This document shows positions 43,258 through 54,000 of a stretch of 64,000 nucleotides of DNA, piece after piece. Numbering within the stretch: the first letter of the stretch is position 1; each line of letters opens with the position of its first letter. A program made the position numbers and the translations under genes. Source of the DNA: Balanoglossus misakiensis (lineage: Eukaryota; Hemichordata); the NCBI GenBank assembly GCA_040954595.2, contig CM082576.2:17732001-17796000 (forward strand). The letters are read 5' to 3'. The notes beneath the pieces were generated by a model that saw only the letters and a program-made list of their open reading frames with translations, was not told where the DNA came from and ran no database searches.

Positions 43258-43694
43258 GGCCTCATCCTCAGCTTCGTGACCTCAGGAAGATTAATACTGT
43301 CCAAATGTCCAAACAGTCGAGTCGAGAACGATTGGAAAATAGAACAAATAGAGTCAAAATAAGAAATCCAATCAATTAGTTAGACTATCCCATGAAAATA
43401 CTTTACCTATATTGCTTTCGCTTCTTTTAGATCACATCAATTATCCGAAATTTACGATAATTTTGATTCTTTATTGACATGTTTTTTTGCAATAACCTTT
43501 GACCTTGAAGCAATTTTCTCTCGGGAGTTTCTTATGCGCTGCTATAAAGCATTTAAAAACCAGAAGTCGTATCCGTATTTACATTTATCCAAGTCAGTGA
43601 AAGAAATGATATTATTTAAATATTATCTTCAAGTTTAACGAATCGCCGATGTTGTTATTAATCTTCCTGAGGTCACGAAGCTGAGGATGAGGCC
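43258..43694. mobile_element. Small TIR element, 39-bp inverted repeats
   Basis: GGCCTCATCCTCAGCTTCGT and the following 19 bases (43258-43296) are repeated inverted at 43656-43694. The 359-bp centre is non-coding. No target duplication is evident. It sits between the HECT promoter region and the right array of element A. Confidence 0.8.
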
Positions 43695-43734
43695 GGCGAA
43701 TATGAGGATGCGGGTAAGGCCAACATCACGACCA

Positions 43735-43848
43735 GCTAATAACGACGTAACCACACCATATAACTACGTATGCCCATCACCTTATAACGTAAGCGCATCA
43801 CCTTATAACGTAGGCGCATCAACTTATAACGTATGCGCATCACCTTAT
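43735..43848. repeat. Right subterminal array of element A, inner part
   Basis: Units of cgtatgcgcatcaccttataa, the reverse complement of the left array, end at CCTTAT (43843-43848), where element B is inserted. The array continues on the other side of B at 50058. Confidence 0.92.
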
Positions 43849-44353
43849 TACGGTAGCCCGTATGTGACAGACCAATTCACTAATTAAATGTACACAACTT
43901 TAATTTTGTCCCGACAAAACTCTCTAATTGGTGGACACAACTCTAACTTTGTCGGACAAAACTCTCTAATTGGTGGACACAACTCTAACTTTGTTGGACA
44001 AAACTCTCTAATTGGTGGACACAACTCTAACTTTGTCGGACAAAACTCTCTAATTGGTGGACACAACTCTAACTTTGTCGGACAAAACTCTCTAATTGGT
44101 GGACACAAAACTCTCTAATTGGTGGACACAACTCTCACTTTGTCGGACAAAACTCTCTAAATTTGTCGGACACAACTCTCAAATTGATGGACACAACTCT
44201 AATTTCGCCTGACACAGCCCTTTATTTGTTGGACACAACTCTAATTTTGATGGGCGCAACTTTCTAATTTTGTCGGACACAACTCTTATTCGCGTGGACA
44301 AAACTTTCTTTTGCTCAAGGCGGAAATTCACTATATATCCCACAATACAGTTC
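43849..44353. repeat. Left TIR of element B with 42-bp repeats
   Basis: Begins TACGG-TAGC-CCGTA (a 5-bp-stem palindrome). Then come 42-bp units made of two ~21-bp halves, 'ctctaattggtggacacaact' and 'ctaactttgtcggacaaaac' types, ending near cacaatacagttcg. It matches the complement of 49594-50057, with a different number of units. Confidence 0.92.
44332..44337 (+). promoter_or_regulatory. Candidate TATA box in TIR (left)
   Basis: TATATA at the inner edge of the left TIR, about 93 bases before the ATG of the ligase gene. The same element is repeated inverted at 49612-49617, before the transposase gene. This suggests a promoter carried within both TIRs. Confidence 0.45.
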
Positions 44354-44429
44354 GCGTCAACGTCACTGGATATTACTGCCATTTGAGTCTGATGCAGGAG
44401 ATGGAGTTACACTACATCCTTCAAACAAA

Positions 44430-47085
44430 ATGTCGAAATTTATTCGTGTAACTGACAAAGTCAGGACCGGCGAAGCAGTCGAACTTCCAACAGAGGAAAA
44501 TGGGACAGTTTTACTCAGTACATTGGAAGGTCAGTTTCCCGGTGCATGTGGCCTGAGATATTCAGTGCGTCACGATCGTGGTGGCTCAGTTGTGAGAGGA
44601 ATTCGGATGGAAGAACGTGTTTTCTACGCACCGTCCTGTGGATGGGACGGCGTTGATCTATATGTTGTATATTCCGATGACAGAAGAAAAGGTGAGTGGT
44701 GAAATTATGGCAATAATTGGTGATCGTTTCGGATGTGATTTACATGAAGGGACGCGGACGTTGGACGGATGGACGCACGCGGTCTGCTGTAAAGAAAGGT
44801 TGCCAAGCTGACAAAAATCAGAATAATTTGCCCTGAGTGTCGGTAGTTTTTAGAAGTCTATAGTTGGAGCCTAGTTTTCTGAAAATTCTGATTTTCACCG
44901 AAGGTGTATAGATGAGAAAACAACTGAAGAAGAAAAGGCTAATTACTAGTAGTTTCATGTTTGTACATGTGTGCAGCTAGGTGTAATCAGCAATATTAGC
45001 GCCAAAATGTAGCATTTCTGTGAGGTGAGGCATTGTAACAAAATTGTTCTACCACATTCGCTACAGTGGGGTCATAGTAAACATTGTCTGTTGCTGTATA
45101 TGTTGTGACGTGATTAAATTTCGATGTCATGTTCTAACAAATATTCATTTGGTGTTTTAGTTTCAGTTACTGAGGAATGCAGGAAAGGTGTTGGTCTATT
45201 TGGCAAAGTCAAATCTTTCCAGACTTACAAAAATGAGAAGACCTCCTCTGACTTCAGAAAACTGCCTTTTTCCAGTAGCAAGAAGAAATCAAAGCAAGAA
45301 GATGACATTGTTACTATAAATATTGGTGCCATGTCTTTCGATGAGAAAACAGGGAAACTGAAATCCCACTGGGGTAAACGTTTGCCTATTAAAGTTGAAA
45401 AAAATGCAAATTACTCAACAATTTTGGAAATTGGTTTGAGTAAATGGAAAGCTTTTGGGAGAAATTTTATCAAGGATGGCATGAAGTATTTTCTTCTCTT
45501 TGATGATGGCTCTAGAGCTCTTTTCATACCAGGAGAAGAGAAAAAAGAGTTTTTTACTCTTTGTAAATATAAAGAAGCTTTAGGTAAGGAGTACAAAAGA
45601 ATATGCTTGTATCTCTGTGCAGAGAGTGATTTTGATAAATCGCAGGGATTTAATGATTGTGATGTAGGAGTTGATGATGAGTTGCTTTGTAATTATGATG
45701 TTGACGAAAGTAATTGTAATTATGATGTTGACGAAAGTAATTCTAATTATGATGTTGACAAAAGTAATTGTAATTATGATGTTGACAAAAGTAAGAGGAG
45801 GAGAGTGAAATTGGGTGAGACGTCCAACACAAGTCAAACTCATGTAGTGTCTGATGATGGATATGCCATGCTTTTCAGTGATGACATTGGTGATCAATTC
45901 TCTGATTCCGAAAATGATGTCAATCTAGAGTCTCCTAAATTCCCTGAAGAAATACCACTTGAAGATATTCTGAGTAATTTGGCAAAACAGATTAACCAAG
46001 AAAAAATATCAAAGTTTAACATTGCAAGGAATAATCTTTTTGAAGGTGTGAAAAGAGGGTTAAAGCGAAAGACATTTAGTCCTTGCAATAAACTCTCTGT
46101 CAAACTTACAGATGATGTGGGTTCCTCAGAGGGGGCTGTTGATGCTGGAGGCCCTATGAGAGAAATGCTGTCTCTCAGTGTGAGCTATATCACACATTCT
46201 CAGTTGTTTGATGGTGATGAACATCAGAAATACATTTCCTGTGTGAGCAAATGTATTGATGAGAATGAATACTTCTATGCTGGGCAAGTGATTGCCATGT
46301 CTTTACTTCATGGGGGTCCTCTACCACATTGTTTTGCTGAGCACTTTTTTGATGCTGTTGTATTTGGGCCAGACAGTGCAAAACCTACATTGGATGACCT
46401 CCCACAGGATAGTTATGCTAAAAATGAGTTGACAAAGTTGAAGAATGCCCCTTTAACTGAGGTTGATAGTGTGGTAACTGGAAGCTTGGATAATTTCCTT
46501 GAATTAGCTGGGACATGGAAAATAATGAGATGTGAAGATGACAAAGATAGGGTTATCCTGTCCACAGTAAAGTGGTATTTATATGGAAGGAACAGACCAG
46601 CACTTGACTAATTTAGAGACGGTCTGTCTACCCTTGGAGTTCTTGCAGCCATGCAGCAGTATCCAAATAGTTTCAAGTCAGCATTCTGCCAAAAAAGCAT
46701 CACTCTCACAGCAGATATGTTTGCTGATGTTGACAGGGTAAAATACACAAGAAGTGAAATTGGATCTAATAGACACATTGTTGAAAGTAATGTATTATCC
46801 TACTGGGCAGACTTTCTTCAGGATGTTGAAGAGGGTGAAGTTTCCAACATAACACTTTCACAAATTCTCATGTTCATTACTGGTTGCAGTGAATTTGTGT
46901 ATGGATTAACATTAGAAATTCAATTTCTACATCAAAATGAGGAAACTGGTACACCATCAAGGTTTCCTAAGGCCAATACTTGTGCTTGTATACTTCATTT
47001 ACCTGTTATACATAAAACATACCATGACTTCAAAAACGATGTTGCATTTGACATTGCAAATGCTAAGGGTTTTGGATATGCCTGA
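44430..47085 (+). pseudogene. TDP-43 N-terminal domain / HECT ligase fusion (one in-frame stop)
   Basis: Exon 1, 44430-44691, encodes a domain closely resembling the N-terminal domain of TDP-43: MSKFIRVTD...ENGTVLLSTLEGQFPGACGLRYS...VFYAPSCGWDGVDLYVVY, about 80 residues. Donor AAAG|GTGAGT joins in phase to 45167 (or 45161). Exon 2 encodes a Lys-rich region, a NYDVDES/NYDVDKS repeat (45691-45790), then a HECT domain (GAVDAGGPMREML ... NRHIVESNVLSYW ... KANTCACILHLP with the catalytic Cys ... GFGYA). A TAA at 46609-46611 splits the HECT domain; the same frame continues to 47085, so it looks like a single nonsense change. TDP-43 NTDs self-associate head to tail, as SAM domains do, so both A and B pair a HECT ligase with a polymer-forming domain. 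Confidence 0.8.
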
Positions 47086-48512
47086 ACATTAAAGTGTAAA
47101 ATGAGACATAACTACAGTTTTTCATCTATTTTCACACGGTGTCCAGACTCGGCCATTCACTGATGACCAAGCTTAAGTTCACACACTATTTTTAAACCTC
47201 AGAAGCAAGTTAAGCAAATTCTATGTAATAAGATGTGCTGCTGTTTATGCATTCAACTGCCAAACAGTACACCTGGTATGCAAGAGATTTGATTTTGCCT
47301 TTTGGCAAGTGGTTTCACTGTTCAGGTGTGATAAATTTAGACAAAATTGTTCCAGATTTGTGCCAGAGAAAAAACATTGTTCCCAATGTCATCACTACAA
47401 ATGTGCATGTGTTAATGTTGCCCATTTATGAATGTCTATCAATGGACAAAACATTTTATTGGGAAATCAGTAAGAAAAGAGTAGTTTTTACCTTTTTTAC
47501 TTCGTTCTCCTTTAAAAAGTGTTCAAAATTCTGGTGAGCATCAGTTGTTTAAACCGATTCGTGTAGTAGTCACAAGTTTTAGAATAGAACTGTACTCTGT
47601 AGTATATTATATTGTGCTTGATCGACCAGTTTAGGGTTTAACCTTCTGTTAGATGTTTACTATAACACTTGGAAATAAAAAATGATACTCTGTTCATAAA
47701 TTAGTTGTGTATGTTCATTAAAGTGTGTGTGAACACCATTATGTCATGAAACGAGGTAATGCTGTACTAATGTCAGTGTGTGTGTGTGTGTGTGAATATG
47801 ACATAGTGTGTGACATTTGGGAATTATGACTTGCTAATTGACAGCTAATTTGCATATTTAATGATTCTATGCAATTAGCAATACAACTCTTGAAATACTG
47901 TTCTGATATTCATGAAATTTGCCAGCTTATACTGTTTTTTACACAGATCAAACAAAACCTCACTGCTGCCATTTTGGCAATAATTTCAGATTTTCAACAT
48001 TAATTTGGTGTATTTGCAATATATCATAAAACTACAGTAAGAATCCCAAACTGATCTTAGGGGAGAACCATTTGATTTTTTTGGGTGGGGGGGGGGGGTT
48101 ATTGCAGAAGGAAACAAATTCATTTGCAATGCCATGTTTGAAATGGAGTAAAGAATGTCACACAAGTTAGAAAATCTCATTCTTTCATTTTTAGGCACTT
48201 GTCAGTTTATGAGCAGTTTATTCTTGTCCACCGTTCATTTGAATAATTTGGCAATCAAAATGATAGGTAAAATGAACAAATCTACGCTATTTTGATTTTT
48301 ATGAATATATTTTATTAGATTCAAAGACAATCTTACTACCATGTTTGCTTGGATTACTACCAATTTAAAAATGCGGTAGTCACAACTGATTGCTGCGAAA
48401 AATGTTTATTTCGAGCCATGTTTTGCAGCAAGTATATCACAGACTGGACTGGAAAATGTCGCTCTCCCGTTGGTGAAGGAAGCGCCCTCAATCGACGGGT
48501 TTACATGTCTAA
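47086..48512. other. Intergenic region between convergent genes of element B
   Basis: No gene supported. Contains a short (GT)n at 47777-47794 and a G-run at about 48086-48098. Confidence 0.6.
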
Positions 48513-49587
48513 TTATACACCATCATTTGCGCACATAAGTAAATGCTCATACAGCTCTTTTGCCTCGCGCCAATTTGCTGGTTCGGACAGGTTTAAATAT
48601 CGAAACACATATTGGAAATACTCCTGGTTTTCATTATTATAATCTACTTCAATGATTAGGGTTTCTGCATAATTTATTTCATGTTCTGGTACAGGCAACA
48701 TCAAATTGTCAGTGCCACCATGGTGCTCTGGGAGGAAATACAATGAATCAGGTCTCCCACTGACGGTTTCATGTCAAGATTTTCTTATGTAGTGTGTGTT
48801 CCAATTTTCCTTCACATGATTTAAATCTTCTTGGAGGAGACGGGCAAAACAAAACCACAAACACTCCTTATGTAGTGTGTTACTACTGTCAAAGGTACCC
48901 TGTGCTTCAAAATCTTCTTACGATTGATCCACCATGTCGAATGATTTCTGCGCAGAAACGACCACCATGCCTCAATTCTTTGATTACGTTGTGATGCAAC
49001 ATATCTATGTGCATCTGAGTTATCGCGAAAGAAACACTGAACCGCTGCAACTGTGCTATTTTCAGTACCCAAATCAGTATCTAGTTCTATAGGACACCCT
49101 CCAAACTCACGCACAGCTTGTAAGTAGTATGCAGCCACATTGTCAGGCAAGTTATTTGAACGTGTAACATACAACCATAAAATCTTTCTGTTGTATCCGT
49201 CAATACATCCGTGTATTGGGAAGCCAAAGGGCTTTAGTTTGTCGTACCCATCCATATGCCACACACAGTTTGGTCCTGGGCACAAATACTCCCTTCTTTT
49301 AAGACATCCAATAGCTGAATGACAGAGTCTCTGACGACACTAACATCGTAATCGGGAGATCTTCGCCTTAAATTCAACCGTTGCAATCGTCGTAACAGCG
49401 TTCTGCGACTCATATAAACGTCGTAGTATTTTGACAGATATAATAGAATTTCATTGTATGTATACCCCCTATAAAAGAAATAGGTGATGAGGCCTTCTTC
49501 ATCGTAGTTGGCGACCGAGTGGCTGCTCATTTCTGTGCACATCGGCGACACTCGATAAGGCAAGGTTGGTGTGAAGACGTCGTCCAT
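48513..49587 (-). pseudogene. Integrase-type transposase of element B (broken)
   Basis: Reading on the minus strand from ATG 49587: an N-terminal helical/HTH region (YNEILLYLSKYYDVYMSRRTLLRRLQRL), then the core with WHMDGYDKLKPFGF (Asp), DTDLGTENS (Asp) and NQRIEAWWSFLR (Glu), then a C-terminal part (LYFLPEHHGGTDNLMLPVPEHEINYAET). The frame changes near 49280, where a middle section expected between the HTH and the core appears deleted. Further breaks occur near 48910 and a TGA near 48775. It is related to but clearly distinct from the transposase of element A. Confidence 0.82.
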
Positions 49588-49593
49588 TTTAAA

Positions 49594-50057
49594 TCGAACT
49601 GTATTGCGGGATATATAGTGAATTTCCGCCTTGAGCAAAAGAAAGTTTTGTCCACGCGAATAAGAGTTGTGTCCGACAAAATTAGAAAGTTGCGCCCATC
49701 AAAATTAGAGTTGTGTCCAACAAATAAAGGGCTGTGTCAGGCGAAATTAGAGTTGTGTCCATCAATTTGAGAGTTGTGTCCTACAATTTATAGAGTTTTG
49801 TCCGACAAAGTTAGAGTTGTGTCCACCAATTAGAGAGTTTTGTGTCCACCAATTAGAGAGTTTTGTCCGACAAAGTTAGAGTTGTGTCCACCAATAAGAG
49901 AGTTTTGTCCAACAAAGTTAGAGTTGTGTCCACCAATTAGAGAGTTTTGTCCGACAAAGTTAGAGTTGTGTCCACCAATTAGAGAGTTTTGTCGGGACAA
50001 AATTAAAGTTGTGTACACTTAATTAGTGAATTGGTCTGTCACATACGGGCTACCGTA
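49594..50057. repeat. Right TIR of element B with 42-bp repeats
   Basis: Inverted counterpart of 43849-44353, with fewer repeat units. A candidate TATATA lies at 49612-49617 (minus strand), about 25 bases before the transposase ATG. Ends CCGTA at 50057. Confidence 0.92.
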
Positions 50058-50331
50058 CCTTATAACGAAGGCGCATCACCTTATAACGTAGGCCCATAAC
50101 CTTAAAACGTAGGCCCATCACCTTATAACAGATGCGCATAACCTTATAGCGTAGGCCCATCACCTTATAACAGATGCGCATCACCTTATAACGTAGGCCC
50201 ATCACCTTATAACGTATGCGCATCAACTTATAACCTATGCCCATCACCTTATAATGTATGCACATCATAATATAAAGAATCCCCATGGCAACATAATTTT
50301 ACGTCACTTAAGACAGTCATGGCTTTCCATA
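50058..50331. repeat. Right terminal repeat of element A, outer part
   Basis: Begins with the duplicated CCTTAT, continues the 21-bp array in reverse orientation to about 50270, then the ~80-bp TIR ending CCATA at 50331. GGCTAC follows as the target duplication. Confidence 0.92.
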
Positions 50332-51026
50332 GGCTACCATCCTTTTTCTTTACAACCACTATAGGGGATGCATAAGGAGATTTACTTGGCCTTATCACAC
50401 CAGAGTTCTCCATATCATTCAGATGCTTGAGTACATCCTGATACTGGGCAGGCGGTATCCTTCGATGTGGCACCCGGAATGGCTTTTCATCTATAAGGGG
50501 TATCTCATGTTCCACTGTTGATGTACACCCGTAGTCTAGAGGATGTTGAGAGAAGACATCCGAGTTCTGATCCAGTAGGTCTTGTAAGTGTTTTAATTCT
50601 TTCCGAGTTTTAAAGACAGAGTTGCTGAAATCTATGTCTTCAGATACTGGTGTCACTCTTCCTTGAGCTGAGACCGGACGATGTGGAGCTGGTGACCTAT
50701 ACCGTCGTCTACACTCGTTTCCATTGGCGCGTTTACTTTCACTAGTGGATTGAACTCGTGTTTTTGGTCTCCCTCTGTCTGTACATACCATGTCAGTCAA
50801 CACAGTCTTAACTTTGGCATCGATGTGTAGATCGGCAAGTGCTGTATTGCGGTATATCCTCACGGGTTTCGCAGACAGATTACAAACTCTAACAATGACT
50901 CGATCATTCTCCACTGTGCTCAAACTTCTAGCCGTCACAATATTATTCAAGTCTCCACTGCAGCTTGGACCTTCCACCAGGACAGTATAGGGCTTCTCCG
51001 CTGAAGTTCTTGGGGCAAGGCAATTT
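50332..51026 (-). pseudogene. Gypsy 3: protease-RT linker and start of RT
   Basis: Minus strand: linker region (VRVCNLSAKPVRIYRNTALADL), TVEHEIPLIDEKPFRVPHRRIPP, and RT box KSPYASPIVVVKKKDGS, cut at 50337 by element A. It continues at 33702 on the other side. The high-coordinate edge is cut by the Tx1-type LINE. Confidence 0.85.
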
Positions 51027-51083
51027 TTATTTTTATTTTTATAAAATCTTTAATTCAGCAATTGCAGAGTATACAGGATTATG

Positions 51084-54000
51084 TTACACATATTTCATGA
51101 AATTTACAATAGTTCTATCGTTTTTTACATAGTTTATATAATATAGCTCTTCAGTAAGGAATTTTCTCACATTTTGCTGTTTTAGTATCCTTGCTTTGTA
51201 TACCGCAAAGGTGCTTAACATTATGATTAGGTTCAAAGGTTCGAACTTGTGTAGCTCTAGATAGTAACCATAGATTACATGCTTCCAAGATAAGCTGAAC
51301 TGAGTGTTGTATGATCTATTAAGGGCTCGAGTAACAGTGGCCCAGAAATGTGTTACATTTTTACAATCAAAAAGAAAATGCTTACAATCTTCAATTACAT
51401 TACAAACTTCACACAATGGAGAGGCTTCTCTCTTCCATTTAAATAAATTCACTTTGTGTGGAAGTTTATCATACAATAAAAATAAATTGAATTGAGCAAT
51501 CTTTTTAATCTGTATTTTTTTCACTTTGATTGCCCATATCATACTCCAGTTCGGATAAACACCGATTTTGTTTTCCCACACCTTTGTCACATATGATTTT
51601 TCTACATACTTATTTACCAGATTCCAATAGAAATCTTTACAGCAAAAAGTAAAAACGTCTGTATACTTTCCCTGATGATTTTTTTTCATTATAGCTTTTC
51701 TTTGATGAGTAACTATTAACTCATTTCTTACATTTCTCATACACTGCTTCCATTGATCTGGAATAGCTTTTTTTAAAATCATGTACTGAGTAATCCAGTT
51801 TCTTCTTTTCTGTAGCTTGTTTAAAAGACAGTGCTGATCAATGAAATTACCATTAACAAATAAGTCGGCTATATGAATAAATCCAGCCTCGATCCACTCA
51901 GTGAAAAATAAAGGATGGTTATTTACCGTTATATTACAATTCCCCCAAATTATTTGTTCTCCCACCTTATTGGGATTTAAATCTATCCGTTGCCCGCTTT
52001 GCACAACCTCGTTCCAAATCTTTAAAATAGACGAATAAAAACGTGGCAGACCTTTCGTGACATAACATATGCCTGTGTTATTTAGGTTGTACGTAAATAT
52101 ACGCTTGGTCCCCCCAAACTTTTCCAGGTGGTAATCGATGACTATCTTCCATGTCTGGTTATCGCTGTTTACAAGTCTTGATACCCATCCACACATCAGA
52201 GCTTTTACAGTCGAACTTACATCAAGCATCTCTATACCTCCATTTTCAATCTTATTAATGATAATACTCTTTCGAATTTTTCCCTTTTTCCCACTCCATA
52301 AAAAGTTGTAGAAAAGCTTGTTTAGTCGCACTATCACATCTTTTGGTGTAACAATCATAGAGGCTAGGTATACAATTTTAAAAAACGCAAGACTCTTCAG
52401 AATGGTTAGTTTACCAAAGACGCTCAAATATCTTTTCTTCCAACTATCTAATAATTTCTCAATTTTTTCTAATTTTTTGTCCCAATTTAAAATTTTCAAC
52501 TCTTTCTTGTTGTGGCCAAAGTAAACCCCCAAAGCCTTAATGGCTTTATTGGACCATGGAATAAGGCCGATATTACCCTTCCTTTTCCAGGACCCTAGCT
52601 TCAACCCTTCAGTTTTTTCTCTATTCAATTTTAAGCCAGAGTACTTTCCATATTGGTCAATAATATTCACTACTCGGGCCAAAGATTTTTCATTCTCGAT
52701 GTACACTTGGGTATCATCTGCCAATTGAGTGATTTTTATGATCTTATTCCCCACTTTAAAACCAATATTATTCTCATTGCGGATAACCTGGGCAAGTAAC
52801 TCTGCAAATATGATGAAAAGTAGAGCTGACAATGGACAACCCTGCCGTATACCTCTTTGTAATGCAAATGAAGAGGTTATCCAACCGTTGTTGGTAACTG
52901 CACTCTTACATTCTGTGTAGATCCAGGTGATAAATGAATTACCAAATCCGAACTTTTCCAGCGCTACAAACATAAATTTGTGTTCTACCATATCAAAAGC
53001 TTTACAAAAGTCTAAGAATATGATGGCCCCTCCTTTATTTCTTTTCTCAGCAAAATCAATCAAGTCTTCAATCAGACGGACATTTTGACCACTAAACCTA
53101 CCTTTGATATATCCCACTTGATCTGTGTTAATAATTGTGGGAATAACCTTCTTTAGTCTATTTGCAAGTACGCATGACAGAATTTTGTAGTCGTGATTTA
53201 ACAATGAGATGGGTCTCCAATTCTTCAAATCGAGCCTTGTGTCTTTTTTGTGTATAAGCGTGATGACACTTTCACGCTGCGTAATAGCAAGCTTCCCTTC
53301 GTCAAAACCCTCATTAAAAGAGTCAATGACAAGATTCTTCAAGCTGTCCCAGAACATGCGATAACATTCTATGGGAATACCATCCAACCCAGGTGTTTTA
53401 TTACTTTTCATATGCCAAATAGCTTTTGTGCATTCCTCTACCGTTATACTACCTTCCATCTTTTCTGCAAGATTACCTGTTAATTTAGAGTTTGTGCTAA
53501 TGTTATTAATATAATGTCTTATATCATTTTCGTTTACCCCTGTTGTCATATACAGATCACTATAAAAATCTCTCTGTGCATTAAGGATATCTTCTGTTTT
53601 TGTTAAAATTCTACCATTTACACAACGTTTTGTAATCTGCTTGTCCCTGTATCTCTTCCTCTTCAACCCCAGGAAGTATCTGCTGTTTCTTTCACCTTCT
53701 TCATACCATTTTATTCTTGATCTTATCTGCACCCCCCGTAACCTGTGTATATAAATTTGGTTAAGCTGGTTCTTTTTGCTTTCGTATTCTTTAATCATGT
53801 CATTGTCCCTGTTGGAGGAGTTTAATAACTTACTTTCTAATTTCATGATCTCATTTTCTAAAATCTTCAGCCTAGATTTTCTTTTCCTTTCCTTATCTTT
53901 TGCATATTTCATGCTAACTTCTTTAACTTTTATTTTTAGAATATCCCATAGATTTCTTTTGTGGCCATTACTATTACAATACTTCAATGTGTCAGTAATC

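Larger units (their letters stand above)
43849..50057. mobile_element. DNA transposon B nested in A: TDP43N-HECT ligase plus transposase
   Basis: Ends are TACGGTAGCCCGTATGTGAC and its complement. CCTTAT is duplicated exactly (43843-43848, 50058-50063), and CCTTATAA is the core of A's repeat unit. TIRs are about 460-505 bp. A TDP-43 N-terminal-domain/HECT gene runs in from the left and a broken integrase-type transposase gene from the right. Same end type, duplication length and gene layout as A, so same superfamily; 6.2 kb. Confidence 0.92.
33709..50331. mobile_element. DNA transposon A: DDE transposase plus HECT ligase (IS3EU-like)
   Basis: The ends are TATGGAAAGCCATG and its complement. 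GGCTAC is duplicated exactly outside both ends (33703-33708, 50332-50337), and removing the element restores the gypsy 3 reading frame. TIRs of about 80 bp lead into 21-bp repeat arrays. Cargo is an integrase-like transposase (35223-36494, plus strand) and a six-exon SAM/HECT gene (42729-38032, minus strand), converging. TAY...RTA ends with a 6-bp duplication are what I recall for the IS3EU superfamily. Size is 16.6 kb with nested element B, about 10.4 kb without. Confidence 0.9.

Noticed and set aside
45691-45790. NYDVDES repeat as a separate satellite insertion
   Set aside because: Its units are a multiple of three, and the frame continues on both sides, so it is an internal repeat of the protein.
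33709-50331. Element A as a Polinton/Maverick (6-bp duplication, ~16 kb)
   Set aside because: No DNA polymerase B, packaging ATPase or capsid genes, and the large size is due to nested element B.
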